A stretch of DNA of 64,000 nucleotides from NCBI GenBank assembly GCA_022059125.1, contig JAEUWY010000005.1, positions 1,178,001-1,242,000 of the forward strand, in the 5' to 3' direction. Positions 22,518 through 32,722 of this stretch are shown piece by piece. The translations under genes and the position numbers were made by a program. Every line of letters starts with the position of its first letter. Within the stretch, counting starts at the first letter, position 1. This DNA comes from Corynespora cassiicola (taxonomy: Eukaryota > Ascomycota > Dothideomycetes > Pleosporales > Corynesporascaceae). The notes beneath the pieces are model-generated. The model was not told where the DNA came from. It did not search any database and worked only from the letters and a program-made list of their open reading frames with translations.

Positions 22518-23617
22518 GGAGACCGAGTTATATTATCTTGGGTCGCGGGAGCTGAACATGGTTGGATTTCCGAGCAGGTGGACACCGGAGCCTTCTTTAG
22601 AAATTGACGCAGCGCCAGACCGTCGCGGGGGTAAGACAAAACTCTGGAGTGGGAGACCTGGGGAGACGCGTGCAACAGCGATAATTTCAGCTCGCGACGG
22701 CGCTGGAAGGGAGACGATTAGGTTCTCTTTGTTGGCCGCACTGGCCAGCAGCCCTTCAACATGGCGGTTTAGGGGCTCACTAAGGCCAGCGATCATCCCC
22801 GGCAAGTGGAATAGCACCACGGCCATCGCCACTATTCTCCGGGCCGTTTGCCAGCCTCATTGGCCGGGCCCTGCGGTTGACCTCATGCTAATTACAAGAC
22901 CCCTGCGTTAGAAAATCCAGGAACAAACTGAAGACGACTCCCCCAGTTCTCCACCACGCAAGCAACCACGGCCGTCCAAAGCTACCAATATATTGGACAC
23001 CTCCCGCAGCTGTCCGCGCATGAATCGCCGCCCCTGGTTTGCTGCCGCGAGCCCGTGTGGCCCTTTGTTTGTACCTAGGTACGCACGCAACGCCATCCAA
23101 CACGGGTCACCCCGACGCGGCAGGATGACCGGGCCCCAGATGAGGGAGCCGGGGAGCGACCTGCTCAAGGCGGCAGAGGACTCGCGTGCACGCCCTGCGG
23201 CGTAGTCCTGTGCCCTGCCTTGCCAATGGTCCTCTGTCGTGGCCTGAGATCGTGATGCCCCCCGGCCGCGGGCGCCGTTGAGCCATCTCGACTCTGCCAG
23301 TGTCGTCAGTTCAGTTCCGCATTCCATCGCCGCCTTCACACGCACGGACGGCTCCAACGCCCACGTCGACACCATGGCACCGCGATAGCACGTGGGTGAG
23401 CCACATTAGTTGCATTACGCTGTTATGAGCCGTTCATTTCTTTCTCGTAAGCCCGGTTCCATACACCCGGCACAAGTAGCTACGTGGGAGCCTCAGGCCA
23501 ATTGAACTCCATGGCCACCACTCCATCCTCAAACGCCGCCGTGATGCTTCATCAAAGCCCAAATCCTGTATCCATGCGCCTTTCGCTATGCGGCAAAAAT
23601 CAAAACTCAATCTAATC
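22518..23617. other. Intergenic region, no gene recognised
   Basis: This 1.1 kb stretch lies upstream of the coiled-coil gene (-) and downstream of SLD3 (-). Composition is mixed, with GC-rich parts near 23000-23350. Small ORFs on both strands have no recognisable content. Confidence 0.5.
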
Positions 23618-26287
23618 TCAGAAAAGGTCGTCATCGTCGTTCCAGCCCATGGCCGCGTAAATATCTGGCTCCTCGTCGTCCTGGGCTTTGCTGGTTGTCT
23701 TGTGAGTGGGCGACACAGCAGCCGCCATCGATGCTCCCCTGCTGGGTGTTGCAAGCACAGCGGCAGGTGTGTCAACAATCTTCGTTGGCGTCGTCGAGCT
23801 CGTACCCTTGGTGGGCGTAGCGAACAGATTAAGCGTTGTGGAATTAACCTTTGGCAAGGGAGGCGACGCTCTGGTCTTCAACGGCGTCTCAAAGATAGCC
23901 CTACGAGCCGTTCCTGATGAAAAGGACGGTGCCTTGGTGTTCGGCGCCTTCGATGGTGTCTCGGCCACACCTGCACCTGCTAAATTCCGAGCCGTTGCAC
24001 TACGCCTTGCTGTTCCTGGAGCCACTGTCGACCCAGGACGCACGGCCGACGACGGAATGCACGCGCTACTGGGCGGCGAAACATCGGCCTCATTGTTGCG
24101 CATGAAAGGGTTGCGGAGAGGTGTCTGCTCGACAAAGTCCTTGGTTCTCCTGACTGCCGGCGTAGCCGAAACCTGGACGTCCTTTGTGATTTTGCGGACA
24201 GTGACTGCTGGCTTCCTCGACTTGTTTGTGCGGCTGGGCCCGCGTTTGTCGAGCTCATCAGCATAGCTTCCCGCAGCCAGACCACGGTTCGGCTTCTTCA
24301 AGGCCGTGATTGCCTCATTCAATTCCTCCTCGACGCGCTTCTTCTGCAGCAACTTAGCAGTTGCGGCCGCAGAAGGAGTACTGAGGTCGATCTGGCGCCC
24401 TTTCATATGTTTGAATTGTGACATGGATTGCCTCGACGCATTGGATGGGCTACGCTGGAATGGAATGCCGGCAAGGGGCTGTTCGCTGACCTCTCGTTTG
24501 ATACCATGTAGAAGGGCAGAATCTGTGGTCGAGCGATTCAGGGATGGTGTGGCCCGCTGTTGACTAGTTTGCGCCGCGGTGTCGGTCGCAACGCGTCCAA
24601 ATGAGCGGCGGGACTTTTTCGCGTCGGGTTCTTTTGAGCCTCCTGATTTGCGCGAGGTTGCTGGAGGCCTCATTGCCTTGCGCTTGGGTGGGGAGCTCTG
24701 GACCGGCCCTCCAAGCTTCTTGTTGATCATCTTGGCTTGCTCAGGCAGCCTGTTCATGTAGAAAGGAACTATGACCTCCACACAAAAGCCTTGTAGGCGA
24801 TCATTGCTCTTGTCGGCACCTTGCCCCGATGGTTTCGAATCAAAGTCTAGGATACCTGCTTCATCGATGGACTGCCAGATGCACAGCTTGTCCAGCAATA
24901 GGTCCAGTTGAACGTTGATATCTTCTAGCTTCTTCTTGCGCGTTGCTGCCTTAGTTTGAGGTTCTTTGGTGGAAATTTCTTCCTGTGCGGCGTCCTTTTC
25001 ATTTTGAGCGTCTTTCTGCGAGCACAGGGCCTCCAGGGCTACTATTTCAAGCATGATAATCATCTGCGCAAGGGTTTCCCTGACTCTTAAGTCGCCGATG
25101 CGACGCTTGATCCGGTTGTCGAGAGTCTCATCACCGTATGTCTCTGTGTTGGGTAGCTCTGCAGTCCACCATTTTCGCACATATTCTTCCTCTTGAGGAT
25201 AGACTCCATCTTTATTGATCTTGGCCTTCTTCTTTTTCTTCGGTTTTGTGGTTCCCTGTACTTCATCCTCATCTGAAAGGAAGCCTGGCGGTATGGACTT
25301 GATGATCTCTGGGAGCTTGGTGCGGTATTTCTTATCTGAAGCTCTGTGGCTGAGGAGCATTGTCTTGAGGAACGCCTTAAGTTCCTCGGTAGACGGAGCA
25401 CCTTCCTCGGGCGAAGTGAACGTGGTACGAATCCGAGTGACAGGTCCTTTCGCAAAGTAAGCCAGAGACGTCTTGGACAAGTATACAGTGACCAGGTATT
25501 GCTGAACAAGTGCTTCGAGCTGCTCTTGGGGAGAAGGCATCTCTATCTCCATATTCGAAGGACCACATGATATGGCATCTACCAGGTTTTGGTGTGCTTC
25601 ATCCGCAGCAGCCTCAGTGGGTATGAGCTGTGCCTTCGGTTTGGGTCGCAACATGGACATCTTTACCCGCTTCGCCGGTGTCTCCTCCGACCCAGCACTG
25701 ACAGCAGCTCCACTCCACCATTGCTTTGGCTCACCCTCAACAGCCCGAGGTTTAGAAGGCGTGGTAAAGTATGACAGGCTTGACGGGTCCCACATGTCGG
25801 AAACATCCTTCTCCTTGAGCCAGTGGGCAAGCTTGCAAAGACTGTAAATGTTCTTTTGGACGCGCTCAATGGCATAAAACAGTCTCTTGGATTCGTAGCG
25901 GGCTATGAGTACCACAGGCGCCTTGTTGTCTTTTTCGCGATCCTCATGATGCTGCTCGAGCACATCGATGTAGGCGAAGAAATGGCGATTACTCGCGGGA
26001 AGGTTTTCGTCAGGGAATGAATCGAGAAAGGTCAGAGGGAGCTGGGAGCGGGCGATGATGCGGACGGGTTTGAAAGTTACGGGTTTCTCGTATGACGACT
26101 GCGTGGGAGGTTTGATCGTGAAAGGCTGATTGAAGGCTCCTAAGGCGCAGATGGTATCCCGCTTGCGTTTACTTGGGAGCTGAGGTTTCGGCGCAAGACC
26201 GCGCTTTGCAGGCTGGTCTAGGACTTCGCTCGGGTTCCTAGGCATTTCTGAGAGGGCGGCGCGTGTGTGCCGTGCGTAGGGCAACAT
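23618..26287 (-). CDS. SLD3: DNA replication initiation factor Sld3
   Basis: One uninterrupted ORF of 889 residues. Sld3 (Treslin/TICRR in animals) loads Cdc45 on the Mcm2-7 helicase and, once phosphorylated by CDK, binds Dpb11/Rad4 to fire origins. The conserved Cdc45-binding region is seen in VLIARYESKRLFYAIERVQK, NIYSLCKLAHWLKEKDVSDM, then YLVTVYLSKTSLAYFAKGPV and, further on, KRRIGDLRVRETLAQMIIML. The C-terminal third is basic and disordered with many SP/TP sites (for example ATPSLNRSTTDSALL, FQRSPSN), the expected CDK-target layout. It ends in a short acidic tail (MGWNDDDDLF). Length suits filamentous-fungal Sld3. The upstream ATG at 26287 is used; a second in-frame ATG lies 14 codons later. 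Confidence 0.85.
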   Translation of the reverse strand: MLPYARHTRAALSEMPRNPSEVLDQPAKRGLAPKPQLPSKRKRDTICALGAFNQPFTIKPPTQSSYEKPVTFKPVRIIARSQLPLTFLDSFPDENLPASNRHFFAYIDVLEQHHEDREKDNKAPVVLIARYESKRLFYAIERVQKNIYSLCKLAHWLKEKDVSDMWDPSSLSYFTTPSKPRAVEGEPKQWWSGAAVSAGSEETPAKRVKMSMLRPKPKAQLIPTEAAADEAHQNLVDAISCGPSNMEIEMPSPQEQLEALVQQYLVTVYLSKTSLAYFAKGPVTRIRTTFTSPEEGAPSTEELKAFLKTMLLSHRASDKKYRTKLPEIIKSIPPGFLSDEDEVQGTTKPKKKKKAKINKDGVYPQEEEYVRKWWTAELPNTETYGDETLDNRIKRRIGDLRVRETLAQMIIMLEIVALEALCSQKDAQNEKDAAQEEISTKEPQTKAATRKKKLEDINVQLDLLLDKLCIWQSIDEAGILDFDSKPSGQGADKSNDRLQGFCVEVIVPFYMNRLPEQAKMINKKLGGPVQSSPPKRKAMRPPATSRKSGGSKEPDAKKSRRSFGRVATDTAAQTSQQRATPSLNRSTTDSALLHGIKREVSEQPLAGIPFQRSPSNASRQSMSQFKHMKGRQIDLSTPSAAATAKLLQKKRVEEELNEAITALKKPNRGLAAGSYADELDKRGPSRTNKSRKPAVTVRKITKDVQVSATPAVRRTKDFVEQTPLRNPFMRNNEADVSPPSSACIPSSAVRPGSTVAPGTARRSATARNLAGAGVAETPSKAPNTKAPSFSSGTARRAIFETPLKTRASPPLPKVNSTTLNLFATPTKGTSSTTPTKIVDTPAAVLATPSRGASMAAAVSPTHKTTSKAQDDEEPDIYAAMGWNDDDDLF

Positions 26288-26557
26288 TGGTGGTGCTCAT
26301 TGCTGTGTGGGGGACGGTGATAGTGGAGAGGGCCTAAATTGGATCTCGAAAAGCGGTCGCGCTTTCCTCGACGCGTCGCGCGGCCCGTGCGCGACTTCCC
26401 GTCACCGCGTCATGCCAAGATCGGTGCGCTTTCCGACCCTGGCCTGTGATTCCGACTGGCCGTGCAGCCTTGACTCCTCCAATCACCGACTTGATATTTC
26501 ACTCTGGCTTGACTTGTAAACAACAATCCATACTTCATACGCGCACCTTGCACTACT

Positions 26558-27181
26558 ATGAACTCTGTAGCCGCACAGCCGGCCATCTTCCGTCTTCCTA
26601 TTGAGCTGCGCTACGAGATATATGGCCAATTGTGCCCAAATGAGCCACTTTGCTATCCATTCCCCAATTCACCCATCACTTCCATCGATCATGGTGGGCC
26701 GCCCAGAGCTCTTCTTCTCACCTGCAAGGCTCTCTCCGACGAGGTACGCACCTACTATTACGGCATCGCGACCTTTCGCTTCTTAGCCCTTGGCAGTGCA
26801 TGGTCAAGGGGCGAGCATCAAAGCCAGGGTACGGTGTCGGCCATCAAGAATGCTCGAAAGGTCGAATTGATGTGCATGTGGAACATCACAGATGATCGAG
26901 CTGCTTCTGATCCTGCTACATGGCCCTGGTACATGAATGGGTGGCTTGCTGCCCAGGTTCGCCTGCTCCATGATGAAGCTGAGAATCTTAAGCTCGTACA
27001 AATATCACTTCGGGACGCGTCCAGCGGGATACCATGGGATCTCAAGAAACCTCTACTAGAGCCACTACTAGCCCTTGAGGGGAAAGTGGCATTCTCTGTT
27101 GGGCAAATAGTTGCAGCGGACGAAGAGGAAGACGGCACAAAGGCTCACGTCAAGAGATTCGTTAGCCAGTTGAACAATTAG
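26558..27181 (+). CDS. F-box-like / 2EXR-type small fungal protein
   Basis: Single-exon ORF of 207 residues. The N-terminal FRLPIELRYEIYGQL is the usual start of a large family of fungal F-box-like proteins, followed by RALLLTCKALSDEVRTYYYG, which continues that fold. True F-box proteins recruit substrates to SCF ubiquitin ligases, but many fungal members have no tested role. It is shorter than most (commonly 250-400 residues) and ends with an acidic patch EEEDG. It is transcribed divergently from SLD3 across 270 bp. Confidence 0.72.
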   Translation: MNSVAAQPAIFRLPIELRYEIYGQLCPNEPLCYPFPNSPITSIDHGGPPRALLLTCKALSDEVRTYYYGIATFRFLALGSAWSRGEHQSQGTVSAIKNARKVELMCMWNITDDRAASDPATWPWYMNGWLAAQVRLLHDEAENLKLVQISLRDASSGIPWDLKKPLLEPLLALEGKVAFSVGQIVAADEEEDGTKAHVKRFVSQLNN

Positions 27182-28536
27182 CCTTTGCTATTTTGCACTA
27201 TGGCTTGATTAATTCCATACTATATTGGTGGAAGGCAGAAACTACTTTTGTCCAGTCTTGTCGATTGCTCTCGTTTCACGTTCATTGTAGCGCATATGCT
27301 TCGCTTCCTTTATAAGCGGGTTTAGTTGAGGCGAATAGAAAGGTATGATACTGTATAAACAAATCGATTTATTGTTAGCTAGATTCCGATTTTGGGAAGT
27401 GAAATTAATTAAGTTACTAAAATATTTGTTATGGTGAAAGCGAAGATGTTGAAGGAATATCTATCTTATCTGCTAGCTCCACCCTACTTACCTTCGGTTA
27501 CATGGTTCACTCGACACTATCGATGAAAAAAAAAACGTGGAGACATCCTTCCATCCTTCTATTTCAACTATTGCCTACCCAGACGATCAAGAATCCCTTG
27601 CACTGCTCTTTCAAGGGAGGCCACAGCTAGAGGCCACAAAATAAAGTCCATAATATGACATCTTATGCCTTGGATATACCACCTACCTTTACCTAATAAT
27701 TCCTCGCCTTCTAACAATTTCCCTTCGTTTTGATACGTCCACACCAACTTCGCGTATCTTCAACGATTACGTTGTAGCTTTCGGGTATTATTGTTGGAAA
27801 AATGTTATCTTGAAGACGGTGAGGAGATTTTGCATCACAATTGTCGCCATTACGAATTGTATTGACTTTGAACATGAACACAGTTGGTTGAGTTCATATC
27901 TCAAGCCTATTAGATTGAAACTTAACAGCTGTAGCTTTAGACGTAACAAATTAGATCGCAACATGCTATTCAATGTAATCATATTTGTATTCTTGACAAA
28001 ATACTACGTAGTTGACTTCTGTTATAGTGCAGAACAGGCACATGTTTCACTCTGAACTCAATGCTTTTTTAGACCTATAATCAATTGATTATGTGTTATA
28101 TAGTGCTTCGATTGAACCAAAAAAAACGTCTGGACTCACTTTCTACGACTGATATGTCTCTGTTAACTCCATTGATGTCCGGGTCTTGTATTAGGTGGCA
28201 AAACTCCGAAGAACACAGTAAGGTGGTACCTAAAATGAGAGGAAAATGAAGCAGGAATATTATCAGGAGCTGTCAAAAACCATATCTGATGCAGTCTATA
28301 CTTGTACAATCCTTTTTTAGCATTCCGAAGTGACCGAATCCGATGTTGCTACTTTCAGCATAACCCCCCCCCCCCCCCCCCTCAAAAAAAGTAGTAGTAT
28401 ACAGACATTGATCTAAGCTGACTTGGAGATTGCCCCATTCTTTTGTCTATGCTCACTAGGCGTACCAATCTGAAGAAAATTTTAGGCGAGATCGCAAACC
28501 AGAAATCTGTATAGGAAAATGCTTTGCAAGACTCGT
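27182..28536. other. AT-rich intergenic region
   Basis: This 1.35 kb stretch is clearly richer in A and T than the flanking genes, with stop codons in all frames and a run of 18 C at 28364-28381. It could be decayed sequence altered by RIP (repeat-induced point mutation), but I can identify no element. It separates the housekeeping block on the left from more variable gene content on the right. Confidence 0.5.
28364..28381. repeat. C18 homopolymer
   Basis: Eighteen consecutive C residues, the longest homopolymer in the window, inside the AT-rich intergenic stretch and followed by a short A run. Confidence 0.9.
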
Positions 28537-29332
28537 TCAGTATCCAGGCAGAACATCGAATGGCTGCTCAATCCAGGGCCTTGGTGATGGCTCATCAAGC
28601 TCCAAGTAATTTGTTTCTCTATTAATATTCGGTACAGAGGGACCATGAATGTACCTACGCATTATGTCAGTGAACGTTCGATATTACACCACCAGCCTTG
28701 TATATTCAAGTTGTCTTACGTGTCAAGGCTACAGTCTATAGGCATCATTCGATAAGCTGGTATGATAGCTCGACTAATATTGCCCCCGGTGGTCAAAAGA
28801 TTGTAAGTGTAATTTGTGTCGAAAAATGTCAAAGGAGAACTGAAGGCTGAAGGATGTGTCTCCAGGAAAGTGGGATCCAACTGATAATCGAGATTGTTGC
28901 TGGCATTACTGAGTGTGCTCCAATCACTTCTCAAGGCATCATTTGCCTCCGCAGGATAAGGACTGGGGGACCTCATGCTCGTGGTTGATGTGCTGAGCGA
29001 TGATATGACCCTCCGGTGTTTTGCATGCACTATTTCAGGCTGCGTAGCTTCTGGAGCCTCCTGCCGGTGTAGAAAACCATCGCTTGACGTATCTGCAGCA
29101 TGTAGATTAGATTGCGATTCGTTCTATCAAGTAAATACACACCTGATTGTAGAGCAAAAGTGTGTTGCTGCACCCATCGATTCTTCTCGTACTGCTTCCT
29201 GCCTCGAATGTAGTGGCAAAGGTGTCCACTCTTTTCACAGCGCCGACAACTTGGCTTTCCTCCATCACACTTGACCTTCCTCTCTCGGCATCTAGAGCAT
29301 GCAACATGTCTTTGCTCTTGTGATGGTGCCAT
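28537..29332 (-). CDS. Small Zn2Cys6 zinc-cluster protein without middle domain
   Basis: Three exons (29332-29143, 29092-28720, 28654-28537) give about 226 residues. The zinc cluster is intact: CSRCRERKVKCDGG then KPSCRRCEKSGHLC, followed by a basic/aromatic linker (YIRGRKQYEKNRW). The rest is Ser/Thr/Asn-rich with DLEL-like acidic patches near the end (NYLELDEPSPRPWIEQPFDV) and no fungal-specific transcription factor domain. It can therefore bind DNA but lacks the long regulatory region of most family members. It may be a compact regulator or competitor, or a truncated relic; intact splice sites and frame argue against a pseudogene. No pathway genes directly adjoin it. Confidence 0.78.
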
Positions 29333-30609
29333 GATGGTTCAAAGCGGCTCTTAGGTCTTGTCAAATCGAACAGCCATCTCACTTTATAAATCCTACGCGA
29401 AAGCGGCAGGCAAACTTGAATTCAAACTCTGATTGAACAGGTGTTTATTTCCGCACTACTCAAATAGGCTGAGGGGACACAAAGTCCTCCAGATGGAGGA
29501 ATGCGCAAGGCCAAAATACGGTGAGGCTGATCGAACATTCCATCGTGACAGGCCACTGGGAGAGATAGATTTTGGCCACCACCGAACAGCATCTTGCCAT
29601 CGACGTGATACCTAGTCCGCCATAGGGCACCGAAAAGAGGCGACCGAAATACTTGACCTATCTCATAACTCCCTGCGCGTTTGCTTGCCCCGGCCAGGCT
29701 GCGACACACAGTCACACTAGCAGGGCTCTCAGTCCTCCAACGCCATCTTCACCGCCCTTACACACATCCCGTGGCACAACGTCCCTCGGTACGACAGAGA
29801 CAAGGGGTCACAAGGCTGCACACAATGCGCAATCCCGCAGACCACCTAGCCGAGATGAAGGAATAATCAACGGACTCCCGAATGTGGCGCATTACGCATG
29901 CTCTGCATATGCACAGGCAAATATTCTGGAAGATCGCCTACGAGCTCCGTACCACCGTTCGCAGATGAATTCCAAATATAGCAGCATAGCTCTTTTCCCC
30001 TTAAAGGGCAGACGCGAACACGAAATCGAAAGGCTTGTGGGAAGAAATCGATAATCGTGAATTGGGGTGATCGTCATATGACCTAGACCCGACCCCGGGA
30101 CCTGCGAACCTGGCCCAAAAAAGCAAACTTTCGTATCCTTGTGTCCGAGGCTACGGTCCATCCGAGGAAATGCGCGGAGAGGGAGTTGGATGAAGGGCGA
30201 GGGGGGGAAAGGGAAAGGGGGTCGCAGCAAACATGCTGCTCAACGTCTGGCATAGTTCGGTCGGCATGGTGAGCCGATGCGCCAACGTTGTCGAGGTGCT
30301 CACCTAGGTACTTTTGCGCAGTGCGCGCGAATGCGACGTCGACATTGCTCGACTTTCTCAGGGCCGTAGCTGACTCGATCGAAGATCTGCCCTTCTCTTG
30401 CGCCTCCCTCCCCATAAAAAAAAGAAAACGGTTTTTTGGGCTCTCGTCTCCGGAAATCTGGTTGTCGGCTCCCCCATCGACCCGCTGTCATCGAATCAAA
30501 GGGGTTAGCCAACGGCCACAACCATGAATAAACAAAGTCTGCCTCTGGCCCTGGAGCTGAAACTGCTCATCCCAACATTTCAACCTCTTCTGCTTTTATT
30601 GAGCTTACC
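29333..30609. other. Intergenic region between divergent genes
   Basis: This 1.3 kb stretch separates the small zinc-cluster gene (-) from the SDR gene (+) and holds both promoters. ORFs such as 29653-30054 overlap others on the opposite strand and match nothing I know. Confidence 0.45.
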
Positions 30610-31515
30610 ATGGATTCCATCAGGGGAAAATTGATTGCCATCACGGGTGCAGCGTCGGGGATTGGACGCGCAACGTGCTCACTACTGGCTGAGAATGGTG
30701 CTGTACTCTCGCTCGCAGATATGGATGAGCAGGCTGTGAAACGCTTTGCGGAAAGTTTGACGTGTGGAGGCAATGAGGTCTTCTGGAAGCGAGTTGACGT
30801 GCGACTACGCGACGAAGCAGACGCTTGGGTACACGATACTGTGGAGCACTTCGGCAGGCCACTTGACGGTGAGTGCCCTTCCTGTCTGAAAGAGGATGTA
30901 GATAAGGGGCGAGTGTGCCGGGGAATTTGTCTATTGACTCTGCCTAGGCGCCGTGAACTTGGCTGGAATAGCAGGCCACCTTGGTACCGTGAGAGACCAC
31001 GATACGGCAGACTATGAGGCAGTGTTCGCCGTCAATGTCCAGGGCACTTTCAATTGCATGTCAGCAGAGCTACGCAACATGAGAGAGGCAAAGGGTGATG
31101 TGGGAGGTGGGTCCATCGTGAACGCAGCTTCAATTACCGGCCTCGTGGGCAAGCCATCTTGCGCAGTCTACTGCGCAAGCAAACATGCCGTGATAGGAAT
31201 CACCAAAGCCGCTGCCCGCGAAGAAACCTCGTCTGGCATCCGAATCAATGCCATCGCGCCGTAAGTTGAACTCAGATCTCGATGGAAGCGAGCCCTGAGT
31301 ACAGTCGCTAACCGAAGATGTGCAGTGGCTTTGTTCAGACACCCATGATGGAGCGACTAGACGCAGAATTGGGCTTTCAATTGCCAAACGACAATGTGCT
31401 AGGCCGCCGTGCCCGACCCGACGAAGTCGCTAAACTTATCCGATTCCTGCTCTCCGAAGATAGCAGCTATACCACTGGGTCGGTGTATCAGATAGACGGG
31501 GGTATGCTATGCTGA
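30610..31515 (+). CDS. Short-chain dehydrogenase/reductase (classical SDR)
   Basis: Three exons (30610-30868, 30948-31260, 31326-31515) give 253 residues, the usual classical SDR size. The Rossmann motif is TGAASGIG near residue 13, an acidic LADMD follows strand 2 (favouring NAD over NADP), NLAGIAG is the NNAG-like motif, and the catalytic Ser (NAASITG) and Tyr-x3-Lys (YCASK) are both present. PGFVQTPM and the ending [11 protein letters not shown] are typical of the FabG/2,3-dihydroxy-dehydrogenase-like group. It is cytosolic. The substrate cannot be told. The neighbouring permease is convergent and gives no clear link. Confidence 0.92.
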
Positions 31516-32722
31516 GCTTCATCGTCGAGATCGGCCAGCCATCCACGATCCCCTAACGTTCACTCTTCTTCTCAGTCATTCTGGTTCTGGTCAGAAAGAC
31601 TGCCCATCATGTCTTGGCCCAGGGCTGGGCTCGGCCGCTTCGCAGACGCGGCTACGGCCCTATTCGCGGAGCGCTAGGGATAAACAACGTTTGCGCTTGA
31701 GGTAGATGGCGTCGACTGGCGTGAGGGGCGGCACTCGGAAAAGCAAGGCTGATCAGGCGGGAACGGCGCTCATCTCTTGATTTCTCGACTGGCGAAGGAC
31801 GATGTCGCTAGGGCTCTCCACATGCACATCATCCCTCGCGGTTCGGCGAGCGAGGAGCAGGGTTCTGGGTTGAAATGCTAAACTTTGCTTCTCCTGTCAA
31901 CATCGTAGAATGAACCATTCTCTGGGACCGGGGCGTTTCATGTAGACGAGCTTGTGATGTGATGAAATGTGAAGTTTTTCACGTCGAATGCCCATGTCTT
32001 TTGCAAGGGCACCTACAAGCTCTTGTATTTTGTTTTGCGATGCAGATAGCCTAGAAGGTTGCTGTATCTATCCGCTAATTTAGTGCTTATGATCGATTGT
32101 AACCACCTCGCGAAGGACATGGAGCTAAGTCGTTCACGTGGTGCTACAAGCGAAAGCAATGTCCTGAACGGCGATTTGGGGAACCCTGAACAAATGGGAC
32201 ATGGGTGACGGGAACTTGGGCGTCGCGGCCGCCTCCGCTCCGCTCCTACATTCGTCGCCGTTCGAAGTTTGTAGCCGGAGAGTTTCAGGTGGCACGCGGC
32301 TGGAGTGCCGGTTCGGCGGCCTGATCGGCTTGCGGGGCGGGCATTTCCTTTTGGTAACAACCTTGCGACTCAGGCACACGCATGTCGCACCCCTATGCCG
32401 CGCCCCACAGACACGATGCTATCAGGCTTGTTATCAAAGAAAACAAAACACCGTGGATATGACTCACAAGTCTGTCCATGCGTCTCGGACTCGCATTGTC
32501 AAATAATTATTGAAAAGGAAAAAAAAAAGGTAAATTGGAATTTATCCACGAGTTATCTTTGGTATCAATAGTGAAGCAATGAAAATAGAGTCGCTGAATA
32601 GATCCGCAGTCTAGCCGCCAGCTGCCCGACGTGAGAAGGCCTCCCCTGAACACCCTTGCCTAGAAAAAAAAGGATCACGACTGGACGCGTGATTTCGTCT
32701 CTCCCTGCGTTTCTTCTTGCTC
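31516..32722. other. Convergent intergenic region, no gene recognised
   Basis: This 1.2 kb stretch lies between the ends of the SDR gene (+) and the AzgA-type gene (-). Short ORFs (32013-32506, both strands) overlap each other and have no family signature. No repeat or RNA gene was seen. Confidence 0.5.
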
